64,000 bases of DNA, taken from positions 1 to 64,000 of the forward strand of contig JAKSIK010000004.1 in NCBI GenBank assembly GCA_024398835.1, in the 5' to 3' direction. The notes below the pieces were generated by a model, which made no database searches, was not told where the DNA came from, and saw only the letters and a list, made by a program, of their open reading frames with translations. This DNA comes from Fibrobacter sp. GTDB taxonomy: Bacteria; Fibrobacterota; Fibrobacteria; Fibrobacterales; Fibrobacteraceae. Positions 46,447 through 54,444 of the stretch are shown one piece after another. Position 1 is the stretch's first letter. Every line of letters starts with the position of its first letter. The position numbers and the translations under genes are program-made.

Positions 46447-47835
46447 ATGCTGCATAAACTTTATCTACTTATCTGGTTTACCGCGCTCGCCGTTTTCGTT
46501 GCCTGCTCAGTGGATGACGCTGACGACGAAATCATTATGCCTGGCAATAACTCACGCTCCAACAGCAGTTCCTCTGAAAGCGAGGCCCTGGCTGATTCCG
46601 AGCTCACTTACAATTACTCTGCTCTAGCTCTGTATTACATTTATGCAAACGAAGAACTAGACTCTATTGGGGCGTACAAGAACAAGGGCGAAAAAAACGG
46701 TTATAGTCCCAACGAATACGAATTCCCCGACGTGTCCTACATGTTTGACCAAATGAAGGACGACTACACATCTTACTGGAGCCCCTACTACATGTATGCC
46801 ATCTATAGCTGGCTCACTGAAGCTGAGGCTTATGTGGGAATCGGAGCAGAGGCAAAAGCCTTTGGTGATACGCTGGTTGTAAGCCAGGTCTACCCCAAGA
46901 GCCCCAGCGAAAAGGCAGGGTTGTTGGTTGGCGATACTATTCTGTCTATCGACGGATCCATTCCCAAAACTCAGGAAGGCTTTGTAAAACTCATTGCCGG
47001 AAACGAAGGCGATGTTTTGGAAATGCTGGTAAAGCGAGATGAGGTCAACACCATCCGTATTACCGTAAGCGAATTTTTAATGCCAAGTGTATTTCTGGAT
47101 TACGAAGATAGCATCCCCGTTGTCCGCATTTCCGAATTCAAAGACGTTACTGTAAGCGACAGTGGCTCCTATGGGGAATGGATGAACATTTTAGACCAAA
47201 TTAAGGAAGAAAAATCTGTAATTGTAGATTTACGCGGTAATGGTGGCGGATCCATAGACCAATGCTTAAATATGGCTTCCGAATTTTTAAGTGAAAAAGA
47301 TACTCTGATTATTCAAGTTGAAGCCCACGGCGATGAAAATTTTGAATATCAGACAATTGACACCATACAAACCTATGCTGCAACAGACGGCATAGCCAAA
47401 GGGAAATACGTCGTATTTTTAGCAGACGGCAACTCGGCCAGCTGCTCAGAAGCAATGATGGCAGCGGTTGCAAGCAACATCAAATCCCCCATTGTAGGGG
47501 GCACCTCTTATGGGAAGGGGATTGGTCAGACTTATTTTGAAACTCCCGCAGGTGGCATTGCACGAACAACCAGCATTCAAATTTTTGACAAAGATTTTAA
47601 GAGCTACCACAAAGTGGGTTTTGTCCCTGATTTTGAAATCACAGATGCCAACAAAGCGCTTAACAAAGCCGTGGAACTCGCGAAGGAAGCTACATTCAAG
47701 AGAACTGCCGGATACGGGACAAAAAACACAGGGCACTTTGCCAACGCTCTAATGAAATCCGGCACAACCACAAAAAATGCCGCCCCACAAAAGGCAGACA
47801 TTCAAAGCGGAGCCTACCGGTTCCATCTAAAGTGA
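46447..47835 (+). CDS. S41-family protease, lipoprotein 2
   Basis: 462 residues with the same layout as the preceding gene: lipobox VFVAC near residue 19, a Ser/acidic linker, a PDZ domain (SQVYPKSPSEKAGLLVGDTILSIDG, ~140-165), VDLRGNGGG (~260), GNSASCSEAMM with the catalytic Ser (~325) and TSYGKGIGQ with the catalytic Lys (~355). It carries a ~45-residue extension after the protease core. The pair probably arose by duplication and may process exported proteins. A Shine-Dalgarno AAGGA lies 11 bases upstream. It converges with the M23 gene, with only two bases between the stop codons. Confidence 0.85.
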   Translation: MLHKLYLLIWFTALAVFVACSVDDADDEIIMPGNNSRSNSSSSESEALADSELTYNYSALALYYIYANEELDSIGAYKNKGEKNGYSPNEYEFPDVSYMFDQMKDDYTSYWSPYYMYAIYSWLTEAEAYVGIGAEAKAFGDTLVVSQVYPKSPSEKAGLLVGDTILSIDGSIPKTQEGFVKLIAGNEGDVLEMLVKRDEVNTIRITVSEFLMPSVFLDYEDSIPVVRISEFKDVTVSDSGSYGEWMNILDQIKEEKSVIVDLRGNGGGSIDQCLNMASEFLSEKDTLIIQVEAHGDENFEYQTIDTIQTYAATDGIAKGKYVVFLADGNSASCSEAMMAAVASNIKSPIVGGTSYGKGIGQTYFETPAGGIARTTSIQIFDKDFKSYHKVGFVPDFEITDANKALNKAVELAKEATFKRTAGYGTKNTGHFANALMKSGTTTKNAAPQKADIQSGAYRFHLK

Positions 47836-47837
47836 AT

Positions 47838-49154
47838 CTATTCCAAAACTAGTTGGCGGACCATCACATCCGTGGAGTCATTCACTTTTACTGCGGGCGC
47901 AGAAAGAGTACGCTCGATTTGCTTGCGGGCTTCTACAACTTGATTCTTGAGGCGAGCCAGACGTTTGCCCTCAAGCTTAGGCGTAGCAATCATAGTCTTG
48001 CTTAAAGGGTTAATCCAGGCACCTTGCGCATTCTTGAAGCCATAGTGCAAGTGAGGGCCTGTGCTGCGGCCTGTGGAACCCACTCGTCCAATAGCCTGGC
48101 CTGCCATGACCTTTGAGCCTACAGCCACACCGCGAGCAGAAAGATGCATGTACCAGCTCACGGTATTATCGCGATGTTTGATGGCGATTTTATTCCCGCT
48201 CAAATTGTCAAAACCGGAAACCGTCACCTGACCTTCTGCAACTGCATGAACGATTGTTCCCGTGGGAGCACCATAGTCCACACCATTATGATTGGTGCGT
48301 TTACCCGTAATAGGATGGACTCTTGAACCGAAAGAACTAGTAATGCGCAAATGTTCCAGAGGGTAGCGAAGACCATCAAACACCAAGGCATCGCCATCTT
48401 CAGTATAGTGCGCGTTGTAAGAACTCTTGGGGTCTTCATCCTCATAGCGGAACGCTTCATGATGGCCCACAATACGGCCATCAAATTCGGCATACACAAC
48501 CTTACCGCTGACCCAGGCATCCTTGTAGTAGGAATCCTCCAAAAGTATTCGGAACTTGTCGCCAGGGCGTGCCAGCGGGAAAGCCACCTTACATTGCAAA
48601 ACTCCACTTACAATGCCAATCATCCGGCGAGGAATGCCTACCTTGAACAAGATGCCATTCAAAGTACTCCCTTCCTCCAACCTACCTTCATAAATGGAAA
48701 GTTTTTTCACCACGGGTTTTTCGATGAGTGTATAAACATAGCCCGTATCTGAACGACTTACCAAATGGATAGTGATGGGATTCGGCGCATAGCGGAACAT
48801 CTGCACGCGGTCGTTGGAATCTAGACGTGCATAGAACGCCTCTCCCACCCGCAAATGAAATTCCACACTATCCTGCATGGCGAGGTAGACTTTTCCTAAA
48901 TCCTCTTCCCCATTTTTAACCCGAGCTTTCAAGCGGGAAAACACATGGAAAGGGCCTTCCCCAGCACGAACCGTATCGCTGATGACGCGGCCATTCAAGA
49001 CAAGGGCCTGCTTTTTTGCAAGTTCAACATTGAGGGAATCAAACTGCGCCTGCAATGTTTTTGCTTCGTTCTTTAAAGATTCAATCTGCTTTTCTTCACC
49101 ACAACCCGTAAAGAAAAGAGCCGCCAAGCCAATCAAAATCAAAAATTTATGCAT
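47838..49154 (-). CDS. M23 peptidase lipoprotein, cell-wall endopeptidase
   Basis: 438 residues. Lipoprotein signal MHKFLILIGLAALFFTGC, a short coiled coil (~25-50), a central beta region, and a C-terminal LytM/M23 domain: GSRVHPITGKRTNHNGVDYGAP (~275) with the His-x3-Asp zinc ligands, and GPHLHYGF (~370) with HxH. M23 enzymes cut peptidoglycan cross-bridges. All metal ligands are present, so it is probably active. The start is the ATG at 49154; the open frame upstream has no signal character. Confidence 0.87.
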   Translation of the reverse strand: MHKFLILIGLAALFFTGCGEEKQIESLKNEAKTLQAQFDSLNVELAKKQALVLNGRVISDTVRAGEGPFHVFSRLKARVKNGEEDLGKVYLAMQDSVEFHLRVGEAFYARLDSNDRVQMFRYAPNPITIHLVSRSDTGYVYTLIEKPVVKKLSIYEGRLEEGSTLNGILFKVGIPRRMIGIVSGVLQCKVAFPLARPGDKFRILLEDSYYKDAWVSGKVVYAEFDGRIVGHHEAFRYEDEDPKSSYNAHYTEDGDALVFDGLRYPLEHLRITSSFGSRVHPITGKRTNHNGVDYGAPTGTIVHAVAEGQVTVSGFDNLSGNKIAIKHRDNTVSWYMHLSARGVAVGSKVMAGQAIGRVGSTGRSTGPHLHYGFKNAQGAWINPLSKTMIATPKLEGKRLARLKNQVVEARKQIERTLSAPAVKVNDSTDVMVRQLVLE

Positions 49155-49180
49155 CTCATTGCAATTATAAAAATAAAAAA

Positions 49181-49203
49181 ACGCCTCGTTATTCACGAGG
49201 CGT
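49181..49203 (-). terminator. Terminator of FKBP gene
   Basis: Stem ACGCCTCGT (49181-49189) with ACGAGGCGT (49195-49203); on the minus strand it is followed by a T-rich run. It overlaps the region upstream of the M23 start. Confidence 0.88.
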
Positions 49204-49225
49204 CAATAATCAGGTTTTTAAACCA

Positions 49226-50014
49226 TTACTTGGCAGCAGCCTTAGGTGCAGCAGCAGGAGCTTCAGCAGGCTTCGGAGCTTCTGCGGCATGGGTATCCAA
49301 CAGTTCCATCTCGAAAACCAGGAGGCTGTTGCCCGGAATCTGCGGACCACGACCACGGGGACCATAACCCAAATCGCTAGGAATCCAAGCAGTGACCTTG
49401 CCACCCACCTTCATGAGTTTGAGCATTTCCGTCCAACCCGGAATCACAGCGCCGATGGGGAATTCCAGCGGTTCGCCGCGGTCCACGGAGCTATCGAACT
49501 TGGTGCCGTTCAGGAGAGTGCCCGTATAGTGAACCTTCACGACGTCGCCATCGGCAGGAGTTGCACCCGTGCCTTCGGTAATCACCTTGTACTGGAGGCC
49601 ACTTTCTGTGGTCACCACACCTTCAGCAGTCTTGTTTGTGGCAAGGAAGGCATCCTGGGCAGCCTTGTTTTCGGCAGCAGCAATGCTATCCTTCTTGGCC
49701 TTTTCCGCCTGACGGCTCTGAGAAAGGTCCGTCAGCGTCTGGAAGATGGTGGAATCGTTCATGAGGAACTTGGAGGAATCGCCCTTATAGCGCTCCACAA
49801 ATGCCTGGATGAAAAGATCCAAGTCCAAATCAATGGAATCACGAGTTACCAACTGGAAATGAGCCTGGTTGCCAAAATGGGAACCAAGTGCATAGCTGTA
49901 CTTGTCCTTTTCCGTCACCAGGGAAGACTTGGTCTTGAGACCCTGACCCATCTGGTCACAACCGGTGAGCATCAAGGCAAGAGCGCCTGCAGCAACAATC
50001 ATCTTTTTATTCAT
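49226..50014 (-). CDS. FKBP-type peptidyl-prolyl isomerase, lipoprotein
   Basis: 262 residues. The lipoprotein signal MNKKMIVAAGALALMLTGC shows export. The N-terminal ~100 residues are helical (FkpA-like dimerisation part), then comes an FKBP domain (GDVVKVHYTGTLLNGTKFDSS, ~145; GWTEMLKLMKVGGKVTAWIP, ~185; LLVFEMELLD) with the expected substrate-pocket residues. It ends in an Ala/Pro/Lys tail. It helps fold exported proteins. The start is set by AGAGG five bases before the ATG at 50014; the open frame upstream of it is not coding in character. Confidence 0.9.
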   Translation of the reverse strand: MNKKMIVAAGALALMLTGCDQMGQGLKTKSSLVTEKDKYSYALGSHFGNQAHFQLVTRDSIDLDLDLFIQAFVERYKGDSSKFLMNDSTIFQTLTDLSQSRQAEKAKKDSIAAAENKAAQDAFLATNKTAEGVVTTESGLQYKVITEGTGATPADGDVVKVHYTGTLLNGTKFDSSVDRGEPLEFPIGAVIPGWTEMLKLMKVGGKVTAWIPSDLGYGPRGRGPQIPGNSLLVFEMELLDTHAAEAPKPAEAPAAAPKAAAK

Positions 50015-50101
50015 TTGAACCTCTTTTTTAGTTAACGGCTTTAAGATAGCAAATCCCCTACAAATTAGCCAATACTTCTCATTTTTTCCGTTCGTTTTTC
50101 G

Positions 50102-50136
50102 TATATTATGCCCATAATCCGCCCTTATTTGGCGGA
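50102..50136 (+). promoter_or_regulatory. glmS promoter element and leader hairpin
   Basis: TATATT at 50102-50107, followed in the leader by TCCGCC (50118-50123) pairing with GGCGGA (50131-50136). The leader is ~50 bases, far too short for a glmS ribozyme. Confidence 0.45.
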
Positions 50137-50161
50137 CGTTGATTCTTTTCAAGGATTCCTT

Positions 50162-51991
50162 ATGTGCGGTATTGTTGGTTACATTGGTCAAAATGAGGCT
50201 CTCCCCATTCTCATCGGCGGTTTGAAGAAGTTGGAATACCGCGGTTACGATAGCTCGGGAGTTGCCACCATCGATAGTGGGAAGATTCATGTAGTCCGCG
50301 CCTCCGGAAAAATCAGCTGCCTTGAGGAAAAGCTGAAAGCCGATACTGCCAAAGGAACTGTAGGCATCGCGCACACCCGTTGGGCAACACACGGTGCCCC
50401 CACGGAATGCAATGCTCACCCTCATACCAGTTTTGATGGCAAAATTTCCATCGTCCACAACGGCATCATTGAAAACTACGCCTCCCTAAAGGCGAAACTC
50501 ATCTCCGACGGAGTGAAGTTCGCCTCTGAAACCGATACAGAAGTGGTGGCCCACCTTATTGCACGATTCTACACCGGAGATTTAAAGTCTGCCGTTCTCA
50601 AAGCGCTTGCTCAAATTGAAGGAACTTTTGGCCTTGGCGTCATTTGCAGTGATGAACCCGGAACCCTCATTGGCGCCCGCCGTGGAAGCCCCCTGATTCT
50701 TGGCATTGGAAACAACAGCGACTTTTTCCTGGCTAGCGACGTCTCCGCCATCATCAACCACACTCAGAAAGTGGTTTATCTGGATGACAATGATGTTGTG
50801 GTTATCAAGGATGGAGCCTACTCCATCATGAACATGAACAGCCACGAGGTTCAGCGCGAAGTCCAGGATGTGGAATTTGATGCGGAATCCATTGCCAAGG
50901 GTGGTTTTGCCCACTTCATGCTGAAGGAGATTTTTGAACAGCCCGAAGTGCTGAAAAATACCATGCGCGGTCGTCTCCTTACCGCTGAAGGAAACGCCAA
51001 ACTGGCGGGCCTTGACACCAACATCAAGGAACTGCGGAATATCAACCGCATCATCATCACCGCCTGCGGTACCAGCTACTACGCCGGTATGGTGGGCGAA
51101 TACATGATTGAAGATTTGGCAGGCGTTCCGGTGGAAGTGGAATACGCCTCCGAATTCCGCTACAGGAATCCCATCATCAAGCCGGGTACGCTGGTACTCG
51201 CCATCAGTCAATCCGGCGAAACCGCCGACACGCTCGCGGCCCTCAAGGAAGCTCAGCAAAAAGGGGCGACGGCTCTCGCCATTTGTAACGGCGTAGGTTC
51301 CACCATCGCCCGCACTAGCGACGGCGGTGTATATCTCCACGCGGGTCCTGAAATTGGAGTGGCCAGCACCAAGGCTTTCACCTCCCAGGTGACGGTTCTT
51401 GCCATGATTGCGCTTCTCCTCGGCCGGCAGCGCAGGCTCTCTTTTGAATCTGGAGCCGACATCGCGCGGGCTCTTCTGGATTTGCCGCAACTTGTGGAAC
51501 AAACGTTAAAGCTTTCTGACCACATTGCAGAAATTGCAAAGCAGTACGCCAACGCCGGAAACTTCCTCTACCTGGGACGCCACTTCAACTATCCTGTTGC
51601 CATGGAAGGCGCTTTGAAGCTGAAGGAAATCAGCTACATCCACGCCGAGGGCTACCCTGCCGCAGAAATGAAGCATGGCCCGATTGCGCTCATTGATGCA
51701 AACATGCCTGTAGTGGTGATTGCACCGAAAGACGCCCTCTTTGATAAGATTATCAGCAACGTCCGCGAAATCAAAGCTCGTGGTGGCCGCGTGATTGCCG
51801 TAACGACGGACGATTGCCACCCGCTGGATGAAATTGCAGACCATATCATCACCGTGCCCAAGACCATGCCCATGCTTATGCCCATTGTGACATGTGTGCC
51901 GCTGCAACTCCTCGCCTACCACATCGCCGTACTCCGCGGAAACGACGTGGACCAGCCGAGAAACCTGGCCAAGAGTGTGACAGTGGAATAA
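50162..51991 (+). CDS. glmS: Glutamine-fructose-6-phosphate aminotransferase
   Basis: Makes glucosamine-6-phosphate from fructose-6-phosphate and glutamine, the first step towards UDP-GlcNAc for peptidoglycan and lipid A. 609 residues, normal length. Starts MCGIVGYIGQ, where the Cys after Met is the amidotransferase nucleophile. The N half is the class II glutaminase (GYDSSGVA, HTRWATHG), and the C half has two SIS domains (CGTSYYAG, SQSGETADT, STKAFTSQV). The last residues (PRNLAKSVTVE) match the family. AAGGA precedes the ATG at 50162, which must be the real start because the Cys must be residue 2. Confidence 0.97.
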   Translation: MCGIVGYIGQNEALPILIGGLKKLEYRGYDSSGVATIDSGKIHVVRASGKISCLEEKLKADTAKGTVGIAHTRWATHGAPTECNAHPHTSFDGKISIVHNGIIENYASLKAKLISDGVKFASETDTEVVAHLIARFYTGDLKSAVLKALAQIEGTFGLGVICSDEPGTLIGARRGSPLILGIGNNSDFFLASDVSAIINHTQKVVYLDDNDVVVIKDGAYSIMNMNSHEVQREVQDVEFDAESIAKGGFAHFMLKEIFEQPEVLKNTMRGRLLTAEGNAKLAGLDTNIKELRNINRIIITACGTSYYAGMVGEYMIEDLAGVPVEVEYASEFRYRNPIIKPGTLVLAISQSGETADTLAALKEAQQKGATALAICNGVGSTIARTSDGGVYLHAGPEIGVASTKAFTSQVTVLAMIALLLGRQRRLSFESGADIARALLDLPQLVEQTLKLSDHIAEIAKQYANAGNFLYLGRHFNYPVAMEGALKLKEISYIHAEGYPAAEMKHGPIALIDANMPVVVIAPKDALFDKIISNVREIKARGGRVIAVTTDDCHPLDEIADHIITVPKTMPMLMPIVTCVPLQLLAYHIAVLRGNDVDQPRNLAKSVTVE

Positions 51992-52051
51992 AAACTAGGG
52001 AATGGCGCCAAGCACATTTAGGCGGAAAGTCTGCGCTAATTGAGGAAAATC

Positions 52052-52066
52052 TATATTAGGTATTGA
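52052..52066 (+). promoter_or_regulatory. TATATT box before scpA
   Basis: TATATT at 52052-52057, eight bases before the ATG at 52066, with no Shine-Dalgarno: a probable leaderless or nearly leaderless start. Confidence 0.45.
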
Positions 52067-53301
52067 TGGCAGAGATTCTTGAACAGGAAGATTACGAAGT
52101 CCGCATAGGTTCCTTCAATGGTCCTATGGATTTGTTGGTCTATCTCGTTCAAAAGAAAGAGATGTCTCTGGACCAGATTCCTATCGCAGATATCGCCGAC
52201 GACTTTCTGAATTATGTGAACCGGATTGGCGCTACAGACCTTTCTAAGGCCGGCGACTTTCTCTATATGGCGAGCCGCCTCATGGCCCTCAAGGTCCAAG
52301 AGCTTTTGCCCGCGGAAGAGCGTGACCCAGAACTGGTTGAGGAATATAACGCCGACCGCGAACAGCTCATGAAGGAGATGCTGGAATACCAGCGATTTAA
52401 GCAGGTGGCTGGCGGCCTTCAGGAAATGGAAGGCGAAAACTTCGGAACATTTTCCCGCGGGCGCATTGAGAAGGGCCAGAGCGATGAAGAAACTTTAGCA
52501 GACGCCAACATCTGGCAGCTGTTCCGCGCTTATCAAAAAAGCCTCAAGACGAAGATTTCAGAAACAGTCCACCATATCGAACTGGACTACGTGACCATTC
52601 AGGATAGGCAGCAAGCCATCAACAACTATCTGAACGCCAACGGCCGCGCCCTATTTGAAGATTTATTGGACAACGATTCCCACCCCATTGTGGCGGCCGT
52701 TACCTTCATGGCCCTTCTTGAAATGATCAAGACGGACGAACTGGTGTTCCGCCAGAGCGAACTTTTTGGCCCCATCTGGATTTACCGCAAGAAGAACAAC
52801 GCGGAATACGCCGAAGAAATGGCCCGCGAGACAGTATTCTTCAGCAAAGATCCCGAGGTGAAGCCGGGCCTGGTGGAGGAAATCCGGAACCAGGCCATTG
52901 CCCGCAGTAAGCAAGGGAGCGTAGGCGACATTGCGGCTGTTATGAAAGAAGCAGTGCTGTGGACCACCCGCGGCCAGGAAGTGACGGAAGATGTTTTGAA
53001 AGCCATGCTGGAAGGCCGCGAGGATTTGAGCGAGGTGCAAGAGAACCCTTATGCGGATTTAATTCAGGAAGCCAACGCAGCTAGTGCCACGACAGATTCT
53101 GTAGGAAATGCGTCATCGAACGCCGCAGGTGCTGCGTCAAAAGTTGAAAACGCTGCGGTAGCCCCCGCTCCAGAACCTGCGGCAACACCATCAACACAGC
53201 AAACCGCCGAGGATTCTGCTGAAAATTTCACAGAAGTTAATCCTGCCGAAGATTCTAATGAAGACGAAGAAGGCCCCGTAATCTACGGAGCCCAAGACTA
53301 A
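52066..53301 (+). CDS. scpA: Segregation and condensation protein A
   Basis: Kleisin subunit of the SMC-ScpAB condensin that organises and separates chromosomes. 411 residues, against ~250-280 normally. The N-terminal region YEVRIGSFNGPMDLLVYLVQKKEMSLDQIPIADIADDFL is characteristic, with the SMC-binding helices, and a winged-helix-like part ends near residue 250. The extra ~150 residues contain a helical segment and then an Ala/Pro/Thr/Glu-rich disordered tail. The usual neighbour scpB is not present. The start is the ATG at 52066, one codon after a TTG. Confidence 0.88.
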   Translation: MAEILEQEDYEVRIGSFNGPMDLLVYLVQKKEMSLDQIPIADIADDFLNYVNRIGATDLSKAGDFLYMASRLMALKVQELLPAEERDPELVEEYNADREQLMKEMLEYQRFKQVAGGLQEMEGENFGTFSRGRIEKGQSDEETLADANIWQLFRAYQKSLKTKISETVHHIELDYVTIQDRQQAINNYLNANGRALFEDLLDNDSHPIVAAVTFMALLEMIKTDELVFRQSELFGPIWIYRKKNNAEYAEEMARETVFFSKDPEVKPGLVEEIRNQAIARSKQGSVGDIAAVMKEAVLWTTRGQEVTEDVLKAMLEGREDLSEVQENPYADLIQEANAASATTDSVGNASSNAAGAASKVENAAVAPAPEPAATPSTQQTAEDSAENFTEVNPAEDSNEDEEGPVIYGAQD

Positions 53302-53317
53302 GCGACACCTATCTTTA

Positions 53318-53602
53318 TCAATCCCAATTGATGCTTGGCGGAGGGTCCTTCAAGTCCTTATTTTGTTTTGCTGCCTCAAACTTCTTGTCCAGAAGTTCCC
53401 GGCGATGTTTTTCCGCCTCTTTTGCAGCAGCGAATTTCGCTTCCAAATCCGAGCTGCGGGAACTTTGTTCCTTCAGAAAATCATCAAAGGATTTCACTTC
53501 CTTCTTGTATTCCTTATGACTCAGAACCTCGCCAGATTCCGCATCCACAACAATCTCGCCCTTGCACATGGGGCATTCGATGGTCAGAGTTTTTACAGCC
53601 AT
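53318..53602 (-). CDS. Small CPxC zinc-knuckle and coiled-coil protein
   Basis: 94 residues. It starts MAVKTLTIECPMCKGEIVVDAESGEV, a single CPxC knuckle followed by a beta hairpin, then a long charged helix (~30-85) likely to form a coiled coil, and a short DPPPSINWD end. Only two Cys are present, so a zinc site would need dimerisation. AGGAG lies before the ATG at 53602. The peptidase gene is directly upstream, 33 bp away on the same strand, and the two probably form a unit. Function unknown. Confidence 0.65.
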   Translation of the reverse strand: MAVKTLTIECPMCKGEIVVDAESGEVLSHKEYKKEVKSFDDFLKEQSSRSSDLEAKFAAAKEAEKHRRELLDKKFEAAKQNKDLKDPPPSINWD

Positions 53603-53635
53603 AAGTTCTCCTAGCAAGAAGGTTCATCGCGGCAA

Positions 53636-54349
53636 TTAATCGCGACGACCACCGATAAGGCCCGCGCGATATGCCCAATATAGCAGTTGCAGAATAGACG
53701 AGATTGCCGCAGCCACATAAGTAAGGCCTGCAGCGAACAAAACTCCGCTTACAGTATTGTATTCCCGACCCTGAGCCACCACTTCCATGCGGGCGAGGGC
53801 CTTTTTTGCCCTGGAAGAAGCGTCGAATTCCACCGGAACCGTAATGAGCGTGAAGAATGTGGCCAGCGCAAAAAGTAACACGCCAACAATAGCGATGGAA
53901 TAACCCAGGGCACGGCCAGCGCTCATCAAAATGATACCGAGAATCACAAGCCACGGGCCCAAATTGGAGCCCACATTTGCTGCCGGAACAATGAAGGAAC
54001 GAAGCCACAGCGGGAAATACCCTTGGGCATGCTGAATGGCGTGACCCACCTCATGGGCAGCAACGCCAGCAGCACTGGCATTCCGTCCGTAATAAACTTC
54101 TCTAGAAAGATTCAAAGTTTTATTTAACGGATTGTAATGGTCGGAAAGAAAACCCTGATGCATCAGGACTCTCACATCTGTAATACCCGCATCCATCAGA
54201 ATGGCTTTGGCCACATCGGCACCCGTAAGGCCACTGGAAATGTTCACCTTCTGGCCCGCCGCAAAACGCGATTTCACCAGCAGGGAAACACCGCCCGAAA
54301 GAGCTAGCGTCACCACCAAAATCATCATATATAAAGGATCAAACATCAT
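53636..54349 (-). CDS. Membrane zinc metallopeptidase (YugP-like)
   Basis: 237 residues of the putative neutral zinc metallopeptidase family. Membrane helix 1 is at ~3-20. The active site is AAHEVGHAIQHAQGYFPLWLRS (~95-115), with HEVGH binding zinc. Further helices are at ~115-165 and ~200-225. An NPLNKTLNLS segment before the active site is typical. The natural substrate of the family is not well defined, though roles in envelope quality control are likely. GAGGTGGAAG precedes the tandem ATG. The CPxC gene follows. Confidence 0.85.
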   Translation of the reverse strand: MMFDPLYMMILVVTLALSGGVSLLVKSRFAAGQKVNISSGLTGADVAKAILMDAGITDVRVLMHQGFLSDHYNPLNKTLNLSREVYYGRNASAAGVAAHEVGHAIQHAQGYFPLWLRSFIVPAANVGSNLGPWLVILGIILMSAGRALGYSIAIVGVLLFALATFFTLITVPVEFDASSRAKKALARMEVVAQGREYNTVSGVLFAAGLTYVAAAISSILQLLYWAYRAGLIGGRRD

Positions 54350-54380
54350 ACTTCCACCTCACTCACAAATGTATAAAAGA

Positions 54381-54402
54381 AACGGGCGTAAAAACACCCG
54401 TT
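54381..54402 (-). terminator. Terminator after second GH44
   Basis: Stem AACGGG (54381-54386) with CCCGTT (54397-54402). On the minus strand a TTTCTTTT stretch follows. It lies 43 bp after the GH44 stop. Confidence 0.65.
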
Positions 54403-54444
54403 CATCTTCCATTTTTGCATTTCAGCAGACGTAATCTGCCAATA

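Noticed and set aside
50108-50161. glmS ribozyme
   Set aside because: The leader is only ~50 bases and lacks the double-pseudoknot core that needs well over 100 bases.
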